Below are positions 1-5,896 of a DNA stretch of 5,896 nt, one piece after another. The DNA is taken from the NCBI GenBank assembly GCA_003538525.1, contig DPRZ01000206.1:1-5896 (forward strand), written 5' to 3'. The position numbers and the translations under genes were made by a program. Source of the stretch: Neisseriales bacterium. Lineage in GTDB: Bacteria > Pseudomonadota > Gammaproteobacteria > Burkholderiales > UBA11063. The number at the start of each line of letters is the position of its first letter. Position 1 is the stretch's first letter. Below the pieces are notes generated by a model that saw only the letters and a program-made list of their open reading frames with translations, did not search any database and was not told the DNA's origin.

Positions 1-465
1 CTTGGTGCAACTTTTCAATTTAATGATCACTCAACAGCGATTAGGGCACAAGATCACCAATTAAATTTGGCTAATTTTACTCAGATTTTACCAGATATAA
101 TTGGTATGGTAGATTGCGAGCAACTCGAGGGGCAAACTAATTTTAGAGCCAGTCCACATGACTATTTGCCTTTGGTTGGTCCAATCGCTAAATATAATGA
201 ATTTGTCGAGGATTATGCGAAATTACGTCAGGATAAAAAGGCACGGATTGGCCCAATTTGCCAGTACCACCCTAACCTCTATCTTAATTTAGGCCATGGA
301 GCCAAAGGCATGTTAAGCGCGCCATTTTGTGGCGAGTTAATTGCCGATTATATTGCAGGCACACCACTTTCCTGCAGTGAAAGTTTGCGTCAAGCACTTC
401 ATCCAAATCGGCTATATGTACACGAATTAGTGCATAGCTCAACTACCCCAAAAAAACACCCTTAA
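1..465 (+). CDS. mnmC: MnmC C-terminal fragment (bifunctional tRNA mnm5s2U biosynthesis protein, FAD oxidoreductase domain), 5' end outside window
   Basis: The reading frame is open from the first base (codon 1 = CTT) and gives 154 residues before TAA at 463-465. It starts LGATFQFND and continues with a D-H-x-x-N-L stretch. It then has DYLPLVGP at fragment residues 54-61 and the glycine loop GHGAKGM at 98-104. A C-terminal ALHPNRLY follows. These are the hallmarks of the C-terminal FAD-dependent D-amino-acid-oxidase-like domain of MnmC. In the family this domain oxidatively removes the carboxymethyl group of cmnm5s2U34 in tRNA. The N-terminal SAM methyltransferase domain, not seen here, then makes mnm5s2U34. 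The enzyme is cytosolic. The TTG at 67 is not a start, since homologous sequence runs upstream of it. The tail after ALHPNRLY is short and Pro/Lys-rich. The gene converges on the lipoprotein cluster. Identification is by recalled motifs; a stand-alone MnmC2-type oxidase cannot be excluded because the N-terminus is missing. Confidence 0.9.
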   Translation, partial: LGATFQFNDHSTAIRAQDHQLNLANFTQILPDIIGMVDCEQLEGQTNFRASPHDYLPLVGPIAKYNEFVEDYAKLRQDKKARIGPICQYHPNLYLNLGHGAKGMLSAPFCGELIADYIAGTPLSCSESLRQALHPNRLYVHELVHSSTTPKKHP

Positions 466-487
466 AATAAAAATTGTTTGAGCAAAC
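466..487 (-). terminator. Possible second (distal) terminator for the minus-strand lipoprotein genes
   Basis: GTTTG (476-480) and CAAAC (483-487) form a small inverted repeat. On the minus strand it is followed by AATTTTTATTTT. The stem is short and a two-base loop is too tight, so in practice it would fold as GTTT-GCTC-AAAC. It lies just downstream, in minus-strand terms, of a longer hairpin and may act as a backup. The T-run reaches into the mnmC stop codon. There is no T-run for plus-strand termination. Confidence 0.3.
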
Positions 488-490
488 CAA

Positions 491-525
491 ATAAAAAATG
501 CAAACCTGTAAAACTGATTTGCATT
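491..525 (-). terminator. Rho-independent-like terminator after the lipoprotein cluster
   Basis: On the minus strand an 8-bp perfect inverted repeat, AATGCAAA (from 525-518) and TTTGCATT (from 504-497), encloses a 13-base loop. It is followed immediately by a T-rich run (TTTTAT, 496-491). It sits 28 bp beyond the TAA of the last lipoprotein gene, the right place to end that transcript. The stem is AT-rich and so weaker than a textbook terminator. In the plus direction the same stem is followed by only a weak AATTA, so it is probably not efficient for mnmC. Confidence 0.5.
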
Positions 526-552
526 AATTAGTCCATTACTAAATCGTAATGA

Positions 553-1632
553 TTAATTCGTAATTTGCATATCCAAAGTTCCCCATGGATTAGTATTAAC
601 TTCACCTGCTTCTAACGAATAAATCAACTTCAAGAACATCAACGTAGTTTTTGAGGTGATATCGTCATTAGTTAAATAATACCACCTACCTTCGTAAGAA
701 ACTTTTGTGTATGCATTCACTGGTGAAGTGTCACTTGAACGTAGTCTGAATAAATTATCGGTCATTTGATCTTGCACCTTAAGCTCATTACTTGACACGC
801 CAAATTTTTTCTCATCATTAGCCGAAATATCCACGCCATAAGAAATGAAATTTAACACCGCAAAGAATGAACGAGTTCTAAATTGCACTACATTGCCACT
901 TTTTAAAGTGCTTAACATTGGTGATAAAATAATTTTACGGTAAGTTTTATCTAGCTGTAGTTCTTTAGAAACTTGAGCTGCAGTTGCATCATCTTTCATA
1001 ACCAAGACTAAGGCAGGATTATTTTGATAATTCGTCGCAAATAAACCTAGCTTACCATTCACCCGCGATTGATCAATAAAATCAACTAAATGATTAAAGC
1101 TCACACCTGTAGAAGAACCATCACTACCATCACGCACCCAAGTATCGGCTAAATTACTTAATGTACCAATATTATCAACTGTCAATTTAAACGTTGACGC
1201 CAAATTAAGATTAGTTTGCACTAAATAATTAAATTGAACCACTGTAATTGGTGCCAATAATCCAGAAATATAGCTAGTTCCTTGTAACGGTGAATAGGTT
1301 ACAGTTGGAGTGTGCTTAAACTCGATATTTGGTTGAAAATTCCAAAAAGCACCATTTTGACCGGCCGCATTCCCTACTGTAGTATCTTTACCACCAGTAC
1401 TATAGCTAAGTGTAGTTTGGGTGGTAATGCTATCTACACCAATGAAAAATGGACTTTTATCAAAACGCATCCGAACAATATTTAATAAAAACTGTTCATT
1501 ATCACTTTTATTCAACGCAACATTATAATTGCCACGATTTTGTTGAACATTACTTAATTGAGCCGTTGAGCAACCAGTTAGTAACAGCACGCTAGCACTA
1601 ATAATCAATGTAATTGGTTTAAATTTAAACAT
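553..1632 (-). CDS. Lipoprotein paralogue 1 of a tandem triplet, uncharacterised family
   Basis: The product has 359 residues and I cannot name a function. A type II signal peptide is clear: MFKFKPIT, a hydrophobic core, and lipobox LTGC with the lipidated Cys at residue 21 and Ser at +2 (outer-membrane sorting expected). Family motifs follow in order: NEQFLL (45-50), VDSITT (66-71), TVTYSPLQG (110-118), and a C-terminal block with WYY (317-319), SK (327-328) and LKLIYSL (334-340). No transmembrane segment is visible after the signal peptide. I chose ATG at 1632 over an in-frame TTG at 1662: GAGAGAA lies 6 bases before the ATG, and starting there gives a compact signal peptide like those of the two paralogues. 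The TTG directly abuts the stop of the upstream gene. It is the last gene of the array, 30 bp after paralogue 2. Its final residues (NPWGTLDMQITN) depart from the LPxxTIxV ending of the other two. The motifs resemble a widespread unannotated proteobacterial lipoprotein family as I recall it. Confidence 0.85.
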   Translation of the reverse strand: MFKFKPITLIISASVLLLTGCSTAQLSNVQQNRGNYNVALNKSDNEQFLLNIVRMRFDKSPFFIGVDSITTQTTLSYSTGGKDTTVGNAAGQNGAFWNFQPNIEFKHTPTVTYSPLQGTSYISGLLAPITVVQFNYLVQTNLNLASTFKLTVDNIGTLSNLADTWVRDGSDGSSTGVSFNHLVDFIDQSRVNGKLGLFATNYQNNPALVLVMKDDATAAQVSKELQLDKTYRKIILSPMLSTLKSGNVVQFRTRSFFAVLNFISYGVDISANDEKKFGVSSNELKVQDQMTDNLFRLRSSDTSPVNAYTKVSYEGRWYYLTNDDITSKTTLMFLKLIYSLEAGEVNTNPWGTLDMQITN

Positions 1633-1636
1633 ATTA

Positions 1637-1655
1637 TATTCTCTCACAAATTTTA
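1637..1655 (-). promoter_or_regulatory. Ribosome-binding leader of paralogue 1, copy of a repeated leader element
   Basis: In sense orientation this is AAATTTGTGAGAGAATA, ending 4 bases before the ATG at 1632. It contains the purine-rich GAGAGAA that decides the start. A near-identical element, with 1 mismatch in 17, precedes paralogue 2 at 2712-2728. Confidence 0.6.
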
Positions 1656-1662
1656 GTATCAA

Positions 1663-2706
1663 TTAACGAACTGGAATAGTTACTACAGGTAAATTAGTTT
1701 TAAGATCACCAACTTGCAATGAGTAAATCAATTTTAATAAAACCAGCGTCGCTTTAGAACTGGTGTCATTGGTAGCAATGTAGTACCACTTACCATTGTA
1801 ATTTACTTTCACGGTAGCACTCACTGGTTCCGTATTACTGGTTAAAACATAAAATTGACCAGCATGGGCTGAATATTGAGCTTCGTTATCACTTTCCTTA
1901 TCATGAATACCATAGGAAACATAATTCATAATTCCTAAGAAAGAGCGCGTCTGTAAGTCAACTACATTTTCAGGAGTATCCATGCTCCTTGAGGTATGCC
2001 GCGATAAAATTATATTAGTGTAATTACCTTTAAGATGAAGTAATTTAGATAACTTAGCTCCAGAGGTTTGATCCGTGGTATGCATTAAAATAGCAGGCAT
2101 CCCATTATAAGTGGTCATTGAACCCTCAATTTTGCCAGCAGCACTTAACGCAGTTACGCCATCAATAAAATTATTAAAATCATGATTTTCATCACCATGA
2201 TCATCAACAACATGACGACTCACTCGACTATTATCCAGACTACCAATGCGGTTTACAGTCAATTTAAGTATGTTTGGCAAGCTCCAACCAGAGCTTCGCA
2301 ACATGACGATTCGTGACGAATTTAATGGCATCATCATGCTTGAAACAAATTTGCTGCCTTGCAATGGTGAATAAGTAATCGTTGGAGCTTCACTAAATTC
2401 CACAGTTGGTCCAACATTCCACCCAGGTCCAGCCGTACCTGATACACCAGGATAACCCAAGGCTATTGCCTGAACACTAGCACTCAAAGTTGACTGTGTA
2501 GTAATACTATCCACACCAACAAAATACGGGCTCCGTCCATCATGCATACGAATGATGTTCAATAAAAACTGCTCGTTCTCACTCGCATCAATCGCTAAAT
2601 TAAAATTTTCACGGGTTTGTGGAACATGCGCTAACTGAGTAGATGAACACCCAACCATCATAGTTGCCAATCCCATTAATAAATAAGTAATTTTAGAGAA
2701 ATTCAT
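1663..2706 (-). CDS. Lipoprotein paralogue 2 of a tandem triplet, uncharacterised family
   Basis: The product has 347 residues. Its signal peptide ends in lipobox MVGC (Cys20) with Ser at +2, so an outer-membrane lipoprotein is expected. It shares the full motif set with its neighbours: PQ-x-R at 29-32, NEQFLL (44-49), VDSITT (65-70), TITYSPLQG (109-117), a KLTVNRIGSL segment in the middle, and WYY (307-309) followed by S-K-x-T-L and LKLIYSL (324-330). It ends LPVVTIPVR. Residues between VDSITT and TYSPLQG are fewer than in the other two, which explains the shorter length. The central part holds a His/Asp-rich stretch (VVDDHGDENHD) without counterpart in the paralogues. ATG at 2706 is preceded by GAAAGAATA, part of the repeated leader. 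It lies 66 bp after paralogue 3 with no terminator between them, and 30 bp before paralogue 1, so one transcript is likely. Function unknown; these proteins could be structural or assembly lipoproteins of the envelope. Confidence 0.85.
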   Translation of the reverse strand: MNFSKITYLLMGLATMMVGCSSTQLAHVPQTRENFNLAIDASENEQFLLNIIRMHDGRSPYFVGVDSITTQSTLSASVQAIALGYPGVSGTAGPGWNVGPTVEFSEAPTITYSPLQGSKFVSSMMMPLNSSRIVMLRSSGWSLPNILKLTVNRIGSLDNSRVSRHVVDDHGDENHDFNNFIDGVTALSAAGKIEGSMTTYNGMPAILMHTTDQTSGAKLSKLLHLKGNYTNIILSRHTSRSMDTPENVVDLQTRSFLGIMNYVSYGIHDKESDNEAQYSAHAGQFYVLTSNTEPVSATVKVNYNGKWYYIATNDTSSKATLVLLKLIYSLQVGDLKTNLPVVTIPVR

Positions 2707-2711
2707 AGGTC

Positions 2712-2728
2712 TATTCTTTCACAAATTT
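2712..2728 (-). promoter_or_regulatory. Ribosome-binding leader of paralogue 2, second copy of the repeated leader element
   Basis: In sense orientation AAATTTGTGAAAGAATA ends 5 bases before the ATG at 2706. It matches the leader at 1637-1653 in 16 of 17 bases. The rest of the 66-bp spacer (2707-2772) is very AT-rich, including a palindromic AAATTTAAATTT run. It shows no terminator hairpin with a T-run. Confidence 0.5.
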
Positions 2729-2772
2729 AAATTTTTAAACGCTATTTGATTTTATTAACTTACAATTAAAAG

Positions 2773-3885
2773 TTAATTAACCTGAATGGTAATAATTGGC
2801 AAATTAGCATCAACTTCACCCATTTGTAATGAATAAATCAATTTTAAAATTACTAAGGTCGATTTGGAAACTTGGTCGTTATCTGCAATATAATACCAAT
2901 TATCATTATATTCGGTTTTGGCAACCGCCTTAGAAGATGGCTCACTGGTACTAGTTAAAACATGAAGTAAATTTTTACTATACGGTCTCCAATCAACGCT
3001 TGAGTCAACCAAGGTTGCCGCATAATTATCCGACTCACTTGATCCAGCACTAGACTGAGGGGTATCAACGTTTCTAGATAAGAAATTAACGATATTAAAG
3101 TAGGAGCGCGGATAAACGCTAATCACATTTTCAGGATGAATGGAATCTGGTAACAAATTTGAAAAAATTAATTGTTTATATGATTTTGACAAGCCCAAGC
3201 TTTTTGCCACACTCGCAGCAGCTTCAGGATTGGTAAATGACATATAAATCGCACCAGAACTTTCATAACTAGCATAATCGATTTTAATTTGATTCTTCGC
3301 ACCAAGTTTATCCAATAATGCAATATGATTATCAAACGCAGTCGTGTCGGGTAATTGTTTAGAACCAGAATGATCAGAGGATATTCCACCATTTAATAAA
3401 CTACCCACGCGGTTCATGGTCAACTTCATTACTTCACTAGGGCTATAACCTGATTGAGTTAATAAGAAAATTTTACCCATGGTTAATGGTGCTAACATCC
3501 CTGTGGCAAATTTAGCCCCTTGATTGGGTGAATAGGTAATCGTTGGTGATTGCGTAAATCCGATATCGGGTGCAACACTCCATGACACAGCATTTGCTGC
3601 TGGTTGTTTACTCCACCCCATGAAAGGATTATTGGGTCCAAAATTTCCACGCACTCCCATACGTAAGGTAGTGGTTGCCGTGATACTATCCACACTGACA
3701 AAATATGGCATTTCAGCATAATGCATCCGCACTACACTGAGTAAAAACTGTTCATTTTCACTCGCATCCAATGCCCGATTATAGCTATCCCGATTTTGCG
3801 GAACTGCAGCCAAATTTGCAGTCGAACAACCAGCCATCAATGCCACTAAGCAGACGACAAACAATTTCTTATTAGTAATTTTCAT
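2773..3885 (-). CDS. Lipoprotein paralogue 3 (first gene of the tandem triplet), uncharacterised family
   Basis: The product has 370 residues, the longest of the three. Its signal peptide ends in lipobox MAGC (Cys20) with Ser at +2, predicting outer-membrane anchoring. The motif order matches the paralogues: VPQNR (28-32), NEQFLL (44-49), VDSIT (65-69), TITYSPNQG (115-123), KLTMNRVGSL, an RSYFNIVNF segment, WYY (330-332), SKSTL, LKLIYSL (347-353), and a TIQVN end. Compared with paralogue 2, extra residues lie before TITYSP (a Gly/Asn/Pro/Trp-rich stretch) and before the C-terminal block (a Ser-rich stretch around SSAGSSESD). ATG at 3885 follows MKITNKK-type charged residues of a normal signal peptide. 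A GAGGG at 3898-3902 is 12 bases upstream, a long spacing, so the ribosome site is weak. It is the promoter-proximal gene of the presumed operon and lies next to transposon debris. Function unknown. Confidence 0.85.
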   Translation of the reverse strand: MKITNKKLFVVCLVALMAGCSTANLAAVPQNRDSYNRALDASENEQFLLSVVRMHYAEMPYFVSVDSITATTTLRMGVRGNFGPNNPFMGWSKQPAANAVSWSVAPDIGFTQSPTITYSPNQGAKFATGMLAPLTMGKIFLLTQSGYSPSEVMKLTMNRVGSLLNGGISSDHSGSKQLPDTTAFDNHIALLDKLGAKNQIKIDYASYESSGAIYMSFTNPEAAASVAKSLGLSKSYKQLIFSNLLPDSIHPENVISVYPRSYFNIVNFLSRNVDTPQSSAGSSESDNYAATLVDSSVDWRPYSKNLLHVLTSTSEPSSKAVAKTEYNDNWYYIADNDQVSKSTLVILKLIYSLQMGEVDANLPIITIQVN

Positions 3886-3908
3886 ACCTAATCTTAACCC
3901 TCATAATA

Positions 3909-3938
3909 AATGTACAATATTTTCAATAATCGATGCAA
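3909..3938 (-). promoter_or_regulatory. Candidate sigma70-type promoter for the lipoprotein cluster
   Basis: In sense orientation TTGCAT (3938-3933) is followed, after an 18-base spacer, by TACATT (3914-3909), about 23 bases before the ATG at 3885. Both boxes are imperfect. A start site near 3902 would leave only a very short leader overlapping the GAGGG. A promoter further upstream, inside the transposase remnant, is equally possible. Confidence 0.25.
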
Positions 3939-3960
3939 ATAACCCCAATATTTACCAGTT

Positions 3961-4410
<450 letters not shown>

Positions 4411-4572
4411 CTTTATCCTCAATTTTACGTGGTGTAATGCTCTTTTGCTCACTAATATTGCAAGGCTTGGAGCATGTATTTTACCATTTTATGTAATATT
4501 TTGCATATTAAAATAGCATATTATTGAATTACATCAAATAGATGTAAGATTTTTAACATCAACTAAATATGC
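4411..4572. other. AT-rich intergenic stretch without a gene, rich in inverted repeats
   Basis: No credible coding frame is seen on either strand; the minus-strand part near 4410-4490 may be eroded transposase 5' sequence but is no longer recognisable. The right half holds an 11-bp inverted repeat (TTTTGCATATT 4499-4509 / AATATGCAAAA 4566-4576). It also holds a 7-bp hairpin (TTACATC-AAATA-GATGTAA, 4529-4547) and a short direct repeat GCATATTA (4503-4510 and 4516-4523). No tRNA or known RNA motif was recognised. Confidence 0.5.
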
Positions 4573-4576
4573 AAAA
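4499..4576. repeat. 11-bp inverted repeat with nested 7-bp hairpin
   Basis: TTTTGCATATT at 4499-4509 is perfectly complementary in reverse to AATATGCAAAA at 4566-4576, enclosing 56 bp. Inside lies TTACATC/GATGTAA (4529-4535 and 4541-4547) around AAATA, followed on the plus strand by GATTTTT. The right arm overlaps the T-run of the terminator at 4573-4609. It may be chance in AT-rich DNA, an operator, or an old mobile-element end. Confidence 0.4.
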
Positions 4577-4609
4577 AGTTAAGCCTAGACAGGATCTAAA
4601 CTTAACTTT
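4573..4609 (-). terminator. Rho-independent terminator of the pepsin-like lipoprotein gene
   Basis: On the minus strand a perfect 9-bp repeat, AAAGTTAAG (4609-4601) and CTTAACTTT (4583-4575), is followed by two more T bases (4574-4573). An inner stem TAGA/TCTA around TCCTG extends it after a 2x2 internal loop. The arm begins 33 bp after the stop codon of the lipoprotein gene. Position, stem and T-run all fit an intrinsic terminator, so the protease-like gene and the lipoprotein triplet are probably separate transcripts. Confidence 0.7.
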
Positions 4610-4642
4610 CATAATTAAAATTAATCTTTATTTATCTTGCGT

Positions 4643-5650
4643 TTACCAACTCTCAGAATATTTTCTAAAGCCGATCAAACCATCGGTCTGATCAAAAAGC
4701 ACCTGATAAGCGTTAAACAATTGATTACCTGGATTAACTGAGCCAGGGCTACCCGATTCAGGAGCTGTTACTGGAGGACGATACATCATTGGCGTAGTTA
4801 ATGGCATTGGCAGCGCACCATGATTAGTATGTATTACGGCAAGCATTTGATTGGTGATGTGATTATTTGCATTCAAATCCATCCAGGTTGGCACAGATTC
4901 TAGATAGAAATTACCCATTGCCTCACCGCTATCAAAAATAGTTGTATAATCCGTGCTACCAAAAGCACCACCATTCAAAGAATAGTTATATGTCACCGAA
5001 CTTTCTAGCGTATTCCAACAATTATTGGCGGCTGTATTTGGAATAGCGTAGTTTTGACAGGCAACTGAGCCCTGATCAAGCTGTGCAAAGCTCTCTAACT
5101 GAGTAGTCGATAATTTACCAAAAGCAATGAAACTCTCACTACGATTTAACACCATCATTTGATTATACGGATAAGCTAAAAATAACCTTGAACTAACTTG
5201 ATTATTCATGCGCATACCCAAAACGGCATTATTTCCGCCACCTTGATTAACGCTACCTTGTGTAACCACGACAATCGGTGCATTCGCTGAGGTAGATAAA
5301 GTTTCACCACCCGCCGTTGTAAATTGAACCACGCCATACGCCAAATACCCTGAAACCTGATTAGTACCAGCGCCATAGGTCACACTAACAGTTTGCGTGG
5401 TTTTTAATAAATTATTTCCAACTGCACTTTCATTAACCACGGTCATTTCAGAACCAGTATCAATTTCAGCAACAATTTGATTGCCCCCACCAATGCTCGC
5501 CATAACCGCAGTTTTATTACCAGGTTGATAGTTAAAGGTTGGAACATAAACTATCGCAGTACTCGGCGATGGATTACTACTTCCACTGCCTGATGAGCAC
5601 GCCACTAAAACACCACCAATTAGCACTAAAGCTAGTTTATTTATTGTCAT
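4643..5650 (-). CDS. Pepsin-like (A1-type) aspartic protease homologue, outer-membrane lipoprotein
   Basis: The product has 335 residues. The signal peptide ends in lipobox LVAC (Cys18) with Ser at +2, then a Ser/Gly/Pro linker (19-31). The rest reads as two lobes of a pepsin fold. Lobe 1 has EIDTGS with catalytic-type Asp64, a flap-like VTYGAGT with Tyr92, the repeat of that theme SGYLAYGVVQF (100-110), and the hydrophobic-hydrophobic-Gly motif AVLG (142-145). FIAFGKL (174-180) resembles the lobe-joining strand. Lobe 2 has TIFDSGE with Asp240, then FYLESVP, and FDQTDGLIGF (319-328) like the C-terminal end of pepsins. Asp64 to Asp240 is 176 residues, near the 183 of pepsin. Cys198 and Cys211 could pair. 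There is no obvious propeptide. The second motif has Glu243 where Ser/Thr is usual. ATG at 5650 follows GGGAAAGAG, 45 bp after purB. If active, it would hydrolyse peptides at the cell surface or in the periplasm. The alternative is the DUF3443-like group of bacterial proteins, which also show DTGS and DSG motifs, or a non-catalytic relative. Confidence 0.72.
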   Translation of the reverse strand: MTINKLALVLIGGVLVACSSGSGSSNPSPSTAIVYVPTFNYQPGNKTAVMASIGGGNQIVAEIDTGSEMTVVNESAVGNNLLKTTQTVSVTYGAGTNQVSGYLAYGVVQFTTAGGETLSTSANAPIVVVTQGSVNQGGGNNAVLGMRMNNQVSSRLFLAYPYNQMMVLNRSESFIAFGKLSTTQLESFAQLDQGSVACQNYAIPNTAANNCWNTLESSVTYNYSLNGGAFGSTDYTTIFDSGEAMGNFYLESVPTWMDLNANNHITNQMLAVIHTNHGALPMPLTTPMMYRPPVTAPESGSPGSVNPGNQLFNAYQVLFDQTDGLIGFRKYSESW

Positions 5651-5652
5651 GT

Positions 5653-5662
5653 TCTCTTTCCC
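5653..5662 (-). promoter_or_regulatory. Ribosome-binding site of the pepsin-like lipoprotein gene
   Basis: In sense orientation GGGAAAGAGA ends two bases before the ATG at 5650. It is a purine-rich stretch whose GGGA part is at normal spacing. The 45-bp gap to the purB stop holds no convincing promoter or terminator, which favours read-through from purB. Confidence 0.5.
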
Positions 5663-5695
5663 AGCAGACCAATTTTAAGTAAACCATCAATTAGA

Positions 5696-5896
5696 TTAAA
5701 ATAACTTAGCCGCCAGACCAATATAATTATGCGGGGTTAACGCGGCTAATTTAGCTTTTTCAGCTTCAGGTAAATCCAAACCAGCCACAAATAACTGAAT
5801 TCCAGCAGCATCAACTTTTTTACCCCGGGTTAAATCTTTCAATTTTTCATAAGCATTTTCCATACCGCATTTACGCATCACGGTTTGAATCGGCTC
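5696..5896 (-). CDS. purB: PurB C-terminal fragment (adenylosuccinate lyase), 5' end outside window
   Basis: The frame is open from the right edge and gives 66 residues before TAA at 5698-5696. It begins EPIQTVMRKCGMENAY, then EKLKDLTRGKKVDAAG, LDLPEAEKAKL and TPHNYIGLAAKLF. This matches the C-terminus of the gammaproteobacterial form of adenylosuccinate lyase. The key marks are EPIQTVMR, YEKLK-x-LTRG, LPEEEK-type and TPxNYIG. PurB is a cytosolic homotetramer. It splits fumarate from SAICAR and from adenylosuccinate in purine synthesis. The GTG at 5881 is internal, since the family sequence continues upstream. The tail stops a few residues earlier than the E. coli protein as I recall it. It lies upstream of the lipoprotein gene on the same strand. 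The active-site region is outside the window. Confidence 0.93.
   Translation of the reverse strand, partial: EPIQTVMRKCGMENAYEKLKDLTRGKKVDAAGIQLFVAGLDLPEAEKAKLAALTPHNYIGLAAKLF

Noticed and set aside
67..465. TTG at 67 as the start of a small 132-residue plus-strand protein
   Set aside because: The frame is open to the window edge and the MnmC-like sequence (GATF, D-H-x-x-N-L) extends upstream of it.
1633..1662. In-frame TTG at 1662 as start of paralogue 1, adding ten residues before the signal peptide
   Set aside because: It directly abuts the previous gene's stop and would lengthen a normal signal peptide. ATG at 1632 has GAGAGAA at good spacing.
2707..2772. Separate promoter or terminator between paralogues 3 and 2
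   Set aside because: The spacer is only AT-rich with an AAATTTAAATTT palindrome. Any -10-like hexamers are expected by chance and no hairpin plus T-run is present.
3168..3392. Open minus-strand frame of 74 codons inside paralogue 3
   Set aside because: It overlaps a well-supported gene in another frame and shows no recognisable motif or own ribosome site.
3492..3719. Open minus-strand frame of 75 codons inside paralogue 3
   Set aside because: Out-of-frame shadow of conserved coding sequence; no independent evidence.
4529..4555. Plus-strand intrinsic terminator of a small RNA gene
   Set aside because: TTACATC/GATGTAA is followed by GATTTTT, but no plus-strand gene or promoter could be recognised upstream; kept only as part of a repeat cluster.
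4671..4686. CCGAT...ATCGG inverted repeat as a terminator or operator
   Set aside because: It lies inside the coding 3' end of the pepsin-like gene, has a 5-bp stem and no T-run; a better terminator follows the stop codon.

Overview
The window looks like an AT-rich gammaproteobacterial chromosome segment. Two housekeeping genes, both cut by the window edges, point this way: the 3' end of mnmC (tRNA wobble-uridine modification) on the left and the 3' end of purB (adenylosuccinate lyase) on the right. The PurB tail carries motifs close to those of enterobacterial-type PurB. A Legionellales-like genome would fit the base composition and the many lipoproteins, but that placement is a guess.

Layout: positions 1-465 (+) hold the mnmC tail. 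At 466-552 lies a convergent intergenic stretch with two hairpins that read as terminators for the minus strand. Positions 553-3885 (-) hold three tandem paralogous lipoprotein genes, transcribed in the order 3885->2773, 2706->1663, 1632->553. All three share the same architecture: signal peptide, lipobox, NEQFLL and VDSIT motifs, T-x-T-Y-S-P-x-Q-G, and a C-terminal WYY / SK-x-TL / LKLIYSL block. Positions 3886-4642 have no intact gene. They contain a badly eroded IS5-family transposase (about 3961-4410, -), an AT-rich stretch full of inverted repeats (4491-4577), and a good intrinsic terminator (4573-4609). Positions 4643-5650 (-) encode a lipoprotein that reads as a bilobed, pepsin-like aspartic protease homologue. 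Positions 5696-5896 (-) are the purB tail, 45 bp upstream of the protease-like gene and probably co-transcribed with it.

The accessory block between mnmC and purB is therefore four envelope lipoproteins, each with Ser after the lipidated Cys (outer-membrane sorting expected), plus transposon debris. The most interesting gene is the pepsin-like lipoprotein, because the A1 fold is typically eukaryotic. It has DTGS, a Y-G-A-G-T flap and a second DSG motif in the right order and at roughly pepsin spacing. The triplicated lipoprotein family has no function I can name. A functional link between the protease-like protein and the lipoprotein cluster is only suggested by proximity; the transposon remnant and a terminator separate them.
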